DNA from: Amycolatopsis circi
GTDB taxonomy: Bacteria; Actinomycetota; Actinomycetes; Mycobacteriales; Pseudonocardiaceae
Length of the DNA: 64,000 bases
Reading direction: 5' to 3'
Assembly: GCF_003385235.1 (NCBI RefSeq)
Contig: NZ_PQIA01000002.1
Location: forward strand, 1 to 64,000
In this document: positions 16,425 to 25,169 of the stretch, one piece after another
Position numbering within the stretch: the first letter of the stretch is position 1
Layout: every line of letters begins with the position of its first letter
The notes under the pieces: generated by a model
Told to the model about the DNA's origin: nothing
Seen by the model: the letters and a program-made list of their open reading frames with translations, nothing else
Databases searched by the model: none
Position numbers and translations under genes: made by a program

Positions 16425-17293
16425 CAGACCGACCGTACAACGTTCGCCGGCGGCCGAGTGCCGATGATGCTCGCGACCATCTCCGCGACCTGCCGCGTCT
16501 CGCGGACCTGGTGCGCGCGGAACATCGCCGCGCCGTGCAGCGCGGACACCGCCGTCGCGGCGAGCGTGCCGATGACCCGTTCCCCGACCGGGAGATCCAG
16601 CGTTTCGCCGATCACGTCCTTGTTCGACAGCGCCATCAGCACCGGCCAGCCGGTCGCGACCAGCGCGTCGACGTGCCGCAGCAGTTCGAGCGACTGGTAG
16701 GAGTTCTTCCCGAAGTCGATGCAGGGGTCGATCATGATGCCCTCGCGCGGCACGCCCGCGGCGAGCGCGCGCTCGGCCAGCGCGGTGGTGCCTTCGATCA
16801 CCGCGGCCACTACGTCGTCGTACACCGGCCGGAGCGCCTCGGTGCGCGGCACGAGACCGTTGGTGTGCGAGCAGATGTAGCCCGCGCCGTGTTCGGCGGC
16901 GACGTCGAGGATCTCCGGTTCGATCGCGGCCCAGTTGTCGTTGACCAGGTCCGCGCCCGCGCGGCAGACGGCGTCGGCGACGTCGGCGCGGTAGGTGTCC
17001 ACGCTGATGACCAGCTCGGGGAAGTTCTCGCGGGCCCATTCGACGGTCGGCACGACGCGGCGGATTTCCTCCGCTGCGGTGACCTCGGGGCCCTTGCCCG
17101 CGGGCACGCCGCCGATGTCGATCAGGTCGGCGCCTTCGGCGTGCGCGCGGCGGATGGCCGCCTGCGCGGGGGCTTCTTCGAAGGTCGCACCGTTGTCGTA
17201 GAACGAGTCGGGAGTGCGATTGATGATGGCCATCACCAGGGCGCGGTCACTGGTGAGGCGACGGCCTCGGAACACGAGGTCGGGCGTGTGCAT
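16424..17293 (-). CDS. folP2: FolP2-like dihydropteroate synthase homologue
   Basis: A 289-residue TIM-barrel protein of the dihydropteroate synthase family. The first signature reads INRTPDSFYDNGATFEEA, where true synthases have INVTPDSFSDGG; this NRTPDSFYD variant is what mycobacterial FolP2 carries. DLIDIGGVPAGKGPEV, SVDTYRADVAD and DPCIDFGKNSYQSLELL give the remaining strands. Mycobacterial FolP2 is reported not to make dihydropteroate, so a role in another pteridine- or pyrimidine-related reaction is likely. Coupling to a RibD-like reductase supports a pathway role rather than housekeeping folate synthesis. The ATG at 17293 gives the family's normal length. Confidence 0.85.
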   Translation of the reverse strand: MHTPDLVFRGRRLTSDRALVMAIINRTPDSFYDNGATFEEAPAQAAIRRAHAEGADLIDIGGVPAGKGPEVTAAEEIRRVVPTVEWARENFPELVISVDTYRADVADAVCRAGADLVNDNWAAIEPEILDVAAEHGAGYICSHTNGLVPRTEALRPVYDDVVAAVIEGTTALAERALAAGVPREGIMIDPCIDFGKNSYQSLELLRHVDALVATGWPVLMALSNKDVIGETLDLPVGERVIGTLAATAVSALHGAAMFRAHQVRETRQVAEMVASIIGTRPPANVVRSV

Positions 17294-17433
17294 GCGGTCT
17301 CCCGGGCCGGAACGAAAGATCTCGCGTGATCATAGGCGAGTTCGCGGCGGGAGTACGTCCGGCAGGTGGCGGGCGGAGCGGTCCGGAGGCCACCTGCGTC
17401 CGGGCGTTCGTCGATCTGCGTGAAGCGGTGCGA

Positions 17434-17733
17434 TCAGGAGGCGAGCGCCTCGTTGACGGTCAGGAACTCATCAGCGGTGCGGGTGGCGGAGAATTCGATC
17501 ACGCGATAGTGCGCGAGGCGTTGCAGCACGAGCGGGTCGGTGGCGAGCACGGCGTCCAGCTTGCCGCGCAGGCACGGGCGGGAGATGATGACCTGGTCCG
17601 CGTCCTCGTTTCCTTTTCCGGAAACGAGGAACAATCCGTGCGCGAAGTGGCTGCGCAGCCAGTCCGCGTGTTCGGCCAGTGCGTAGTCGACTTCGTTTCG
17701 AGGTGCTGTGTAGGACAGCAATGCGATGTACAT
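17434..17733 (-). CDS. YCII-like small protein
   Basis: A 99-residue protein with the dimeric alpha/beta-barrel YCII pattern: MYIALLSYTAP at the start, HADWLRSHF with the conserved His and Asp, GLFLVSGK, and DPLVLQRLAHYRVIEF at the end. Members include EthD-like and chlorinated-catechol-pathway enzymes, but most are uncharacterised. The internal ATG at 17733 is chosen because the domain begins there and a -10 hexamer lies six bases upstream. Confidence 0.82.
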   Translation of the reverse strand: MYIALLSYTAPRNEVDYALAEHADWLRSHFAHGLFLVSGKGNEDADQVIISRPCLRGKLDAVLATDPLVLQRLAHYRVIEFSATRTADEFLTVNEALAS

Positions 17734-17739
17734 GACCTC

Positions 17740-17745
17740 AGAGTA
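17740..17745 (-). promoter_or_regulatory. -10 element of a leaderless promoter
   Basis: On the minus strand TACTCT ends six bases before the ATG at 17733, which has no clear ribosome site. This predicts a leaderless transcript. Confidence 0.5.
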
Positions 17746-17912
17746 GGACGCTCGGTCGGATGGTGCATCCTCCTCCCGAGTGCCGTCGTGCTTCATCGAA
17801 TGGTCAAGGGTTTCCCATCATTCTTTACGGATAAGCGTACTGTTGGATTTTCGTTGCTGGGTGCGGAAAATCACCGCGCTCGGCGTTTCCGCAGGACATT
17901 TCGGACGGATGG

Positions 17913-19433
17913 TCAAGACCACCCCCAGTTCTGCGTGAAGCAGCCGGCCAGATAAAGATCCACGCGGTCGGCGAACCGGCTCGGATCGCGTCCGGTGAGT
18001 TCGCCGATCCGGGTGATGCGGTATCGCAGGGTGTTCACGTGCAAGTGGAGCGTGGCCGACGTCTGTGTCCAAGATCCCGAATGTTCCAGGAACGCCTTGA
18101 GTGTCGTTATCAATTCGGAACCGTGTGCCGCGTCGTACGCGAGTACCGGCCCCAGTACTTTTTCGCCGAATGTCCGGCGCAAGTCCTCCGGCACGGCCGC
18201 GAGCAGCAGCAGATGCGACGCCACTTCGTCGCCGGACAATACGGTCGCGCGGCCCGGCGTCAACGCCGCCAAGGTGCGCGCGTGCCGGGCTTCCTGCACG
18301 CCGGCGCGGAGACCGGCCGCGTCCGCGGCGCGGCTGAGGCCGAGCGTCAGCCGCGCGGACCCGAGCGCGGGTTCGATGGTGTGCACCGCTTCTCGCAACG
18401 TCTCGGTGTCGCGCGAGGAGAAGAGGCCGAACGTCTCGCCGTCGACAGTCGCCACCAGCACCGACTGTCCGGTGGCCGAAAGCAACTCCTCCACCAGCAC
18501 CTGCGCGAGACCCGGCCCGCCGCCGCGGACCTCGGCGGACAGCGTCGCCACCGGCTCCTGCGGCGCGAACCCGGCGGCGGCCAGCCGGGAGGTCAGCTCG
18601 CCCGGGGCGGCGTCGTCGGAGAGCACCAGCCGCAGCAGCGGTTCGGCCGCCCGGTTCTCGATCCGCCGGGTTTCGTCCACTCGGGACCGTTCGAGCCCGA
18701 CCAGTGCGGCCAGTTCCTGCGCCAGCTCGCGGCGCGCGGACGGCCACTGTGCCGGATCGCCGTCCACGACCAGGAACCAGCTCGCGATCCGATGGCCGGA
18801 GCGCCCGGCCGCGCCGAGCAGCGTCACCGGACCGTCCTGGCACGGCAGCCGTTCGGCGCGCAGGAACTTCCGCGCCAGCGCAGTGCGGCGCGCGGCGGGC
18901 AGTTCGGGTCCACCGGCCAGCTGCTGCCCGGTCGCGCTCAGCACGAGACAGCCGGTGCCCAGCTCCTCCGCACCGGCTTTGACCAGCGCGGACAGACCGC
19001 GCCCGGAGGTCACCGCGGCCACTAGCCGCCGGTGCGAATCGCGAGCGGGCGCCGAGCGTTCCGCTGCCAGGCCCAGGATCACCCGTTCGGCCACGGTCGC
19101 GAACGAAACCGACACCGGCACCTCGAACAACGGCAGGCCGACGCGCTCGCAGGCGGTCACGAGGTAGTCCGGCACCGGTCCGCCGACCTCGGCGGTCCCG
19201 GCCCCGAGCGCGGTCACGCCCGCGGCGGCGAGCTTGCCGACGAACGCGTCCGCGTCCGACGGCCCGGGCAGCCAGCGCATCCCGCACAGCACGATCTCGC
19301 CGCCGTCGAGGTACCGCGTCGGATCCTGCAGGGTCGCCTGGAAGACGCGGCCGAACTCGCGGTCGCGCGCCTTCGCGCCCGCCAGCAGCCGCAACCCCAG
19401 CTCTCGCGTGTCGAGCAGTGCACCCAGCCGCAT
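17913..19433 (-). CDS. pucR: PucR-family purine catabolism regulator
   Basis: A 506-residue activator of the PucR type. The N-terminal third is the PucR sensor domain (RDREFGRVFQATLQDPTRYL, then GEIVLCGMRW), the middle is a GGDEF-like/CdaR region, and the C-terminus holds the HTH_30 motif: LKAFLEHSGSWTQTSATLHL then HVNTLRYRITRIGELTGRD. The ATG at 19433 has a GGAGG ribosome site; an earlier in-frame start is weaker. It is divergent from the uricase gene with 159 bp between. In Bacillus PucR controls purine degradation and responds to allantoin-type intermediates, so control of the adjacent block is expected. Confidence 0.88.
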   Translation of the reverse strand: MRLGALLDTRELGLRLLAGAKARDREFGRVFQATLQDPTRYLDGGEIVLCGMRWLPGPSDADAFVGKLAAAGVTALGAGTAEVGGPVPDYLVTACERVGLPLFEVPVSVSFATVAERVILGLAAERSAPARDSHRRLVAAVTSGRGLSALVKAGAEELGTGCLVLSATGQQLAGGPELPAARRTALARKFLRAERLPCQDGPVTLLGAAGRSGHRIASWFLVVDGDPAQWPSARRELAQELAALVGLERSRVDETRRIENRAAEPLLRLVLSDDAAPGELTSRLAAAGFAPQEPVATLSAEVRGGGPGLAQVLVEELLSATGQSVLVATVDGETFGLFSSRDTETLREAVHTIEPALGSARLTLGLSRAADAAGLRAGVQEARHARTLAALTPGRATVLSGDEVASHLLLLAAVPEDLRRTFGEKVLGPVLAYDAAHGSELITTLKAFLEHSGSWTQTSATLHLHVNTLRYRITRIGELTGRDPSRFADRVDLYLAGCFTQNWGWS

Positions 19434-19592
19434 GCGCGCCTCCTTCCGCCCATCAGTACCGCACACCAGAGGGGTTTGGCGGAAACTACGAAAAACCGGC
19501 CGTTCGCCGTCGCCGCTTTCGGTGGATCTGCCGTGGCCCGGGCCACGCCGCGGCAGGTGTACTCACTCGGCGAGCGAACGGAAGGGATACCA

Positions 19593-20465
19593 ATGGCGAT
19601 CGTTCTTGGCGACAACCGCTACGGGAAGGCCGAAAACCGACTGGTCCGCGTCGACCGTGACGGTGACGAGCACCGGATCACCGACCTCACCGTGAGCGTG
19701 TCGCTGTCGGGCGACATGAGCGACACCCACCTGACCGGGGCCAACGACAAGGTGCTGGCCACCGACACGCAGAAGAACACCGTCTTCGCCTTCGCCCGCG
19801 ACGGCATCGGCGAGATCGAGGACTTCGCGCTGCGGCTGGCCAAGCACTTCGTGTCCACGCAGGAGAGCATTCACGCCGCCCGCGTCGGGATCGTGGCTCA
19901 TCCGTGGGAGCGGCTGCGGGTCGGCGGTCGGCCGGCGCACCATTCGTTCGCGCGTTCCGGGGCGGGCACGCGGACCGCTCGCGTCACCTACGACGGCGAG
20001 CGGGCCTGGGTGCTCGGCGGGGTGGACGACCTGACGGTCCTCAACTCCACCGGCTCCGAATTCTGGGGCTTCCCGCGCGACGAATACACCACGCTGGTCG
20101 AGGTCAAGGACCGGATCCTCGCCACCGCGGTGTCCGCGACCTGGCGGTACTCCGTCGAGGAGGCCGACTGGGCGCACGCGCACGAAACGGCGCTCGCCAC
20201 GCTGCTCGACGCGTTCGGCGGCACGCACAGCCAGTCCCTGCAGCAGACGCTGTACGCGATGGGACAGGCGGTGCTGGAGGCCGTCCCGGAAATCGCGGAG
20301 ATCCGCTTCGAACTGCCGAACAAGCACCACTTCCTCGTCGACCTCGAGCCGTTCGGCCTCGACAACCCCGGCGAGGTGTTCTACGCCGCCGACCGGCCCT
20401 ACGGCCTGATCGAGGGCACCGTCCTGCGCGACGACGCCCCGCCGGCCGGCCCGGCCTGGTCCTGA
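19593..20465 (+). CDS. urate oxidase (uricase)
   Basis: A 290-residue cofactor-free uricase, of usual length. The catalytic Lys is in NRYGKAENR (Lys12) and the Thr-Asp pair in LATDTQKNT (Thr57, Asp58). LNSTGSEFWGFPRDEYTTL and the late PNKHHFLVDLEPF with a nearby Glu complete the family marks. The enzyme oxidises urate with oxygen to 5-hydroxyisourate and hydrogen peroxide. GAAGGGA precedes the ATG at 19593. It heads a co-directional run with the deaminase and permease. The following enzymes (HIU hydrolase, OHCU decarboxylase) are not in the window. Confidence 0.95.
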   Translation: MAIVLGDNRYGKAENRLVRVDRDGDEHRITDLTVSVSLSGDMSDTHLTGANDKVLATDTQKNTVFAFARDGIGEIEDFALRLAKHFVSTQESIHAARVGIVAHPWERLRVGGRPAHHSFARSGAGTRTARVTYDGERAWVLGGVDDLTVLNSTGSEFWGFPRDEYTTLVEVKDRILATAVSATWRYSVEEADWAHAHETALATLLDAFGGTHSQSLQQTLYAMGQAVLEAVPEIAEIRFELPNKHHFLVDLEPFGLDNPGEVFYAADRPYGLIEGTVLRDDAPPAGPAWS

Positions 20466-20502
20466 GCAATCCGACCTCCGATCTGTTGGGAGCGCTACCG
20501 TT

Positions 20503-20991
20503 ATGACCGTGTCCATCGATGCCGACGTCGAACGCGCCTGGCTCGCCGAATGCGTGCGGATCGCCGAGAAGAACGTCGCCGACGGCGGCGGCCCGTTCGG
20601 CGCGCTGGTGGTGAAGGACGGCGAGAAGGTCGCGACCGGCGTCAACCGGGTCACCCCGTCGCTCGACCCGACCGCGCACGCCGAGGTGGTCGCGATCCGC
20701 GCGGCCTGCCAGGCGCTCGGCACGTTCAGCTTGGCCGGCTGCGTGCTCGTCTCCTCGTGCGAGCCGTGCCCGATGTGCCTCGCGTCGTCGCTGTGGGCGC
20801 GCGTGGACCGCGTGCTTTACGCGGCCGACCGGGACGACGCCGCCCGCGCCGGATTCGACGACCGGGCGTTCTACGAGTTGTTCGAGCACCCGCGCGAAAC
20901 GTGGCAGACCCCGGTTTCGCGAGTGTCCACACCGGAGGCTTTCGCCCCGTTTTCCGCCTGGCTCGGCCGATCCGACCGGATCGAGTACTGA
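20503..20991 (+). CDS. guaD: nucleoside/guanine deaminase (CDA superfamily)
   Basis: A 162-residue zinc deaminase. His59 and Glu61 lie in TAHAEVVAIRAA, and Cys89 and Cys92 in SSCEPCPMCLASSLWARVD. The last part (DDRAFYELFEHPRETW) matches the GuaD-like branch better than tRNA adenosine deaminase. The reaction would be guanine plus water to xanthine and ammonia, feeding the urate path through a xanthine dehydrogenase located elsewhere. It starts 37 bp after the uricase stop, so they probably share a transcript. A different purine or pyrimidine base as substrate cannot be excluded. Confidence 0.87.
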   Translation: MTVSIDADVERAWLAECVRIAEKNVADGGGPFGALVVKDGEKVATGVNRVTPSLDPTAHAEVVAIRAACQALGTFSLAGCVLVSSCEPCPMCLASSLWARVDRVLYAADRDDAARAGFDDRAFYELFEHPRETWQTPVSRVSTPEAFAPFSAWLGRSDRIEY

Positions 20992-21167
20992 GCCTCGGCG
21001 AGTGCTGAATGCCGGTCAGAATCGGCTTCAGCGTCCACCGCCCCACCCCACCGGGCCACCATCCCGGTGCTGACCGGAGCACCAGAAAAACGCAAACGTC
21101 CCGCCGTCCTGCCCCGTGCGTATGCCAGGGGTGCGGTGCGGCACACCCACCGGCAAGGGGAGGACGC

Positions 21168-22610
21168 ATGACCCAGGTACGCCTCGACGAAGCGGTGACC
21201 TCGGCTCCCGGACCACAGCGCAAGTCCATTGTGGAGCGACTTTTTGAAATACGCGCTCGCAACACCACTGTAGGCCGCGAAGTACGCGGTGGCGTGACCA
21301 CTTTCGTCGCGATGGCCTACATCGTCTTGCTCAACCCGCTGATCCTCGGCGCTTCCGCCGACATCACCGGCGCGAAACTTAGCGCCGCGCAAGTGACCAC
21401 GGCGACCGCGCTCGCCGCCGCCGTGATGACTGTCCTCATGGGACTCGTCGGCAACGCGCCGCTCGCGCTCGCCGCCGGTCTCGGCATCAACGGCATCGTC
21501 GCGTTCCAGATGGCTCCGTCGATGACGTGGGCGCAAGCTTTCGGGCTGGTAGTGCTCGAAGGCGTCTGCATTGTGCTGATGGCGGTCAGCGGCGTCCGGG
21601 AACGCATCATGAACGCGATTCCCGGACCGCTGAAAACCGCGATCACCGTCGGCATCGGGCTGTACATCGCGCTCGTCGGCCTGGTGAGCGCCGGGTTCGT
21701 GACTCGTATTCCGGACGCGGCGCACACGACCGTCCCGGTGCGGCTCGGGACCGACGGGCATCTGTCCGGCCTGCCGATCGCGGTGTTCTGCTTCGGCCTG
21801 CTGCTGATGACCGTGCTGATGGCACGGAAGGTGCCCGGCGCGGTGCTGATCAGCATCGCCGCCGCCACTGTGCTCGCGGTAGTGCTGCACGACGGATTCG
21901 GCGTCGGAGACTGGGGGCTTACGACGCCGACGCTGCCGCATTCCGTGGTGGCGGCTCCGGATTTCGGGCTGCTCGGGCACGTTGACCTGTTCGGCGGATT
22001 CGCCAAGGCGGGCGCGCTGACCGCGACGATCTTCCTGTTCACCCTGGTGTTGTCCGGCTTCTTCGACGCGATGGGCACGATCACCAGTGTGTCCGCCGAA
22101 GCCGGGCTGTCGAAGAACGGCCGGGTGCCGCGGATGGGCCGGATCCTGTTCGTGGACGGGGCCGGGGCGATCGCGGGCGGGATGTCCGGCTCGTCGCCGA
22201 ACACCGTGTTCCTGGAGTCCGCGGCCGGCGTCGGGGAGGGCGCGCGGACCGGGCTGGCGAGTGTCGTGACCGGACTGCTGTTCGGCGCGACGCTGCTGTT
22301 CACGCCGATCGCGGGCATCGTCCCGGCGCAGGCCGCCGCGCCCGCGCTCGTGGTGATCGGCGGGATGATGGTGGCGCAATGCCGCAACATCCCGTGGAAC
22401 GACCCGGATTACACGATCCCGGTGTTCCTGACGGTCGCGCTCATTCCGTTCACCTATTCCATCACCAACGGCGTCGGCGCGGGGCTCATCGCGTTCGTGC
22501 TGATCAAGACCTTCCGTGGGAAGTGGCGTGAAGCAGGGTGGATCCTCACCGTGCTCGCGCTCGTGTTCACCGTCTATTTCGGAATCGACGTGGTGAAGGC
22601 GATCCTCTAA
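21168..22610 (+). CDS. NCS2-family purine permease (AzgA/PbuG-like)
   Basis: A 480-residue transporter with 12-14 predicted helices. Family marks are RGGVTTFVAMAYIVLLNP near residue 40, ALAAGLGINGIVAF, and, in the middle, SGFFDAMGTITSVSAEAGL followed by ISGSSPNTVFLES-like GMSGSSPNTVFLESAAGVGEG. This is the AzgA/PbuG branch for adenine, guanine and hypoxanthine, taken up with protons. AGGGGAGGACGC precedes the ATG. The 176 bp before it has no clear riboswitch. Its place after uricase and guanine deaminase fits purine uptake. Confidence 0.92.
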   Translation: MTQVRLDEAVTSAPGPQRKSIVERLFEIRARNTTVGREVRGGVTTFVAMAYIVLLNPLILGASADITGAKLSAAQVTTATALAAAVMTVLMGLVGNAPLALAAGLGINGIVAFQMAPSMTWAQAFGLVVLEGVCIVLMAVSGVRERIMNAIPGPLKTAITVGIGLYIALVGLVSAGFVTRIPDAAHTTVPVRLGTDGHLSGLPIAVFCFGLLLMTVLMARKVPGAVLISIAAATVLAVVLHDGFGVGDWGLTTPTLPHSVVAAPDFGLLGHVDLFGGFAKAGALTATIFLFTLVLSGFFDAMGTITSVSAEAGLSKNGRVPRMGRILFVDGAGAIAGGMSGSSPNTVFLESAAGVGEGARTGLASVVTGLLFGATLLFTPIAGIVPAQAAAPALVVIGGMMVAQCRNIPWNDPDYTIPVFLTVALIPFTYSITNGVGAGLIAFVLIKTFRGKWREAGWILTVLALVFTVYFGIDVVKAIL

Positions 22611-22626
22611 AGAGAAAGGGACCACC

Positions 22627-23004
22627 ATGCCTCTGATGTTCCTCAACGGCGGCGCGATGCGCGGCGAACCCCTGCACCACCTGCTCGACGGCGCTCCACT
22701 GGTGGCCGAAACGACCACGGCCGCGAAGTACCGGTTCTACTCGGTCGGCGGGCAATGCCCAGCTCTGGTCCCGGTAGCGCACGGCGGCGCGGCGATCTCC
22801 GGCGAGGTCTACGACCTCACACTGGACCAGCTGCGCGACCGCGTGCTCCCGTCCGAACCGCCGGAGCTGGAGCTGGGCGTGATCGAACTGGCCGACGGCA
22901 GTTCGGCGTTCGCGATGCTGCTGCGGCGGCCGCAGACCTCGCACGTGCAGCTGCGGGACATCACGGAAATCGGCGACTGGCGAGCGTTCAAGGCAGCGGC
23001 GTGA
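22627..23004 (+). CDS. allophanate-hydrolase C-domain-like (GGCT-fold) protein
   Basis: A 125-residue stand-alone domain. FLNGGAMRGEPLHHLL is the YGxL-like loop of the gamma-glutamylcyclotransferase fold as found in the C-terminal domain of allophanate hydrolase (AtzF); TTAAKYRFYSVGGQCPALVPV and ELELGVIELADGSSAFAMLL follow, with DITEIGDWRAF at the end. In AtzF-type enzymes this domain removes a carboxylate group from an intermediate, whereas the amidase domain is separate. No amidase is nearby. It lies 16 bp after the purine permease and overlaps the glycerate kinase start (GTGA), so it belongs to the purine-nitrogen operon. Confidence 0.78.
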   Translation: MPLMFLNGGAMRGEPLHHLLDGAPLVAETTTAAKYRFYSVGGQCPALVPVAHGGAAISGEVYDLTLDQLRDRVLPSEPPELELGVIELADGSSAFAMLLRRPQTSHVQLRDITEIGDWRAFKAAA

Positions 23005-24101
23005 CGGTTCTGGTGGCTCCGGACAAGTTCAAGGGCTCGCTCACCGCGGCGGAGGTCGCGGAGGTGGTTGCCGCGGCGTTCGCCGAGGTCGCGCCCGGTG
23101 AACCGGTGCGGCAGCTGCCGGTGGCGGACGGCGGCGACGGAACGGTCGCCGCCGCTGTCGCCGCCGGGTTCCGGCGGGTGCCGGCGCGGGTTTCCGGGCC
23201 GACCGGCCGCCGGATCACCGCGTATTACGCGCTGAGCGGGACGGTTGCCGTGGTCGAGCTGGCGGAGGCGTCCGGCCTCCACCGGCTGCCCGGTGGTCGG
23301 CTCGAACCGCTGACCGCGTCGAGCTACGGCACGGGCGAGCTGATCGCGGCCGCCCGTGCCGCCGGTGCCACGCAGGTCGTGCTGGGCGTCGGCGGCAGCG
23401 CGTGTACCGACGGTGGAGCCGGATTGCTGACAGCGTTGGGTGCGCGATTGCTGGACGCTTCCGGTGCGCCGCTTCCGCCGGGCGGTGCGGCGTTGGCGGA
23501 GTTGTCCACAGTGGATCTCTCCGGACTGCCCGAAGTGGACATTGTCCTGGCGTCCGATGTGGACAACCCGCTGCTGGGGGTGGATGGCGCGGCTGCAGTG
23601 TACGGGCCGCAGAAGGGCGCTGGCCCCGCCGAGATCGCGTCGCTGGAACGCGGGCTGACTCGGTGGGCCGAAGTGGTGGGCTCCGCGCACGCCACCACCC
23701 CGGGCGCTGGCGCGGCAGGCGGCGTCGGGTTCGGTGTGCTCACCGGACTCGGCGCCCGTATTCGGCCGGGTATCGAGTTGTTGCTGGAGCTGCTGGGCTT
23801 CCCGGCAGCTGCCCGTGATGCCCGGCTCGTCATCACTGGTGAGGGTTCGCTGGATACCCAGTCGCTGCACGGAAAAGCGCCGGTGGGTGTTCTGCGGGCA
23901 GCGGGCGGTACCCCGGTGGTCGCCTTGGCCGGTCGCTGTCTGCTGTCCGCGCCGGAGTGGCAGGCGGCGGGTTTCGCCGGGGTGTACGCGCTGACCGATG
24001 TGGAGCCGGACGAACATCGGTGCGTGGCCGAGGCCCGGGCGTTGCTGCGGGACCGGGCCGCGCAGCTGGCTCGGGATTTCAGCCGAGCAGTACCTGCCTG
24101 A
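23001..24101 (+). CDS. glycerate kinase (GlxK family)
   Basis: A 366-residue kinase of the GarK/GlxK type. VLVAPDKFKGSLTAAEVA opens the protein, LPVADGGDGTVAA follows, and VLGVGGSACTDGGAGLLTALG, DVDNPLLG and ITGEGSLDTQSLHGKAP are the family blocks. It makes phosphoglycerate from glycerate and ATP. Purine breakdown yields glyoxylate, which can enter as tartronate semialdehyde and glycerate, so its place at the end of the urate block makes sense. The GTG start at 23001 overlaps the preceding stop. Its 3' end overlaps the convergent NUDIX gene by 23 bp. Confidence 0.92.
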   Translation: MTVLVAPDKFKGSLTAAEVAEVVAAAFAEVAPGEPVRQLPVADGGDGTVAAAVAAGFRRVPARVSGPTGRRITAYYALSGTVAVVELAEASGLHRLPGGRLEPLTASSYGTGELIAAARAAGATQVVLGVGGSACTDGGAGLLTALGARLLDASGAPLPPGGAALAELSTVDLSGLPEVDIVLASDVDNPLLGVDGAAAVYGPQKGAGPAEIASLERGLTRWAEVVGSAHATTPGAGAAGGVGFGVLTGLGARIRPGIELLLELLGFPAAARDARLVITGEGSLDTQSLHGKAPVGVLRAAGGTPVVALAGRCLLSAPEWQAAGFAGVYALTDVEPDEHRCVAEARALLRDRAAQLARDFSRAVPA

Positions 24102-24471
24102 CGTGATCGGACAGGGGGAGTCCGGCCGCGTCCGCGGGGGTCAGCCAGCGGTGGTCGTCGTGTTCGGCCGGGTTGAGCTGAAGGTCGCCGAGGAACTCCG
24201 GGTGCGCGTCGTAGTAGGCGGCGTGCACGGTGAACGGTTTGCCGGTGCGGTCCGGCCAGGATTGGCGGGCCCGCTCCCTGGCGAGCCGTACGCGCAGCCC
24301 GGTTTCCTCGGCGACTTCCCGTACCGCGGTGGTCTCCGGTGCTTCGCCGGGCTCGACGGTGCCGCCGGGGAATTCCCAATGCCCGCCTAGGAAAGTCCCG
24401 GGGGCACGGCGGAGCAGCAGGACGGTCTCGCCTCGGGAGAGCAGGACGTAGGCGAGGTGTTTGTCGTTCAT
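24079..24471 (-). CDS. NUDIX hydrolase (MutT-like)
   Basis: A 130-residue NUDIX protein. The box is complete: GGTVEPGEAPETTAVREV continued by AEETGL (residues about 36-59), with the metal-binding Glu residues in place. HWEFPGG before the box is typical of MutT/8-oxo-dGTP and related small hydrolases. The ATG at 24471 has a CGGAGGAG site. Its start overlaps the SDR stop (ATGA), so it is the third gene of a minus-strand operon with the RraA-like and SDR genes. The substrate is probably a nucleoside diphosphate derivative; no finer call is justified. Confidence 0.88.
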   Translation of the reverse strand: MNDKHLAYVLLSRGETVLLLRRAPGTFLGGHWEFPGGTVEPGEAPETTAVREVAEETGLRVRLARERARQSWPDRTGKPFTVHAAYYDAHPEFLGDLQLNPAEHDDHRWLTPADAAGLPLSDHVRQVLLG

Positions 24472-25169
24472 GCTGCTCCTCCGTTGGCGACGAGGACTTG
24501 ACCGTTGACCCAGCCGCCTTCCGGGCCGCACAGGAACGCGACTAGACCCGCGCAGTCGCGTGGCGTGCCTATCCGGCCCAGTGGCGTGTGGTGGATGATT
24601 GCTTCGCGCAGGGGTTCGGTGATCCAGCCGGTGTCGGTCGCGCCGGGGTTCACTGCGTTCGCTGTGATGCCCAGGTGGCCGAGTTCCCCGGCGGCGGCGA
24701 GGGTGATTCGGTCTAGTGCGCCTTTGCTTGCACCGTAAGGGAGATTGTGTACTACATGGTCGCTGGTCAGCGTGACGATCCGGCCTGCGCCGTGCGGTCC
24801 GCGGTAGCGTCGGGCGAACTCTCGGATCAGCAGCCAGCTCGCGCGGGCGTTCACCGCGAAGTGCCGGTCGAAACTGTCCACTGTGGTGTCCAGCAGGCTG
24901 GAATCCACAGACTCGCAGTGGGCGAGCACTAGTGCTTGGACGTCGTCGTTGATCTGGTCGAAGAGCCTCGCTGGGGTCTCCGGGTCGGCCAGGTCGGCTT
25001 CGATGCCCTGGACGGTTTCGTCCGCACCCCAGGGCATTCGGCGGTCGTAGTCGGACCAGTGCGTAGTGACGACGGTCCAGCCGTCCTCTTCGAGCCGGGT
25101 TTTGATCGCCGCGCCGATTCCGGCCTGTCTTCCTACGCCGGTGACCAGTGCGGTTTTCTTATTCTTCAA
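24468..25169 (-). CDS. SDR-family oxidoreductase
   Basis: A 233-residue classical SDR. VTGVGRQAGIGAAI is the nucleotide-binding turn (with two extra residues compared with TGxxxGxG), VLAHCES replaces the usual NNAG, TLTSDHVVHNLPYGASKGAL supplies Ser and the YxxxK pair, and NAVNPGATDTGWI is the PG motif. The last strand, GGWVNGQVLVANGG, is the usual end of FabG-like members. His in place of Asn in the NNAG motif is unusual and may affect catalysis. Its start overlaps the RraA-like gene by 11 bp. Confidence 0.86.
   Translation of the reverse strand: MKNKKTALVTGVGRQAGIGAAIKTRLEEDGWTVVTTHWSDYDRRMPWGADETVQGIEADLADPETPARLFDQINDDVQALVLAHCESVDSSLLDTTVDSFDRHFAVNARASWLLIREFARRYRGPHGAGRIVTLTSDHVVHNLPYGASKGALDRITLAAAGELGHLGITANAVNPGATDTGWITEPLREAIIHHTPLGRIGTPRDCAGLVAFLCGPEGGWVNGQVLVANGGAA

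Noticed and set aside
20992..21167. Purine-sensing riboswitch before the NCS2 permease
   Set aside because: No conserved three-way junction of the guanine riboswitch is visible, and this class is rare in actinobacteria. A model search could confirm.
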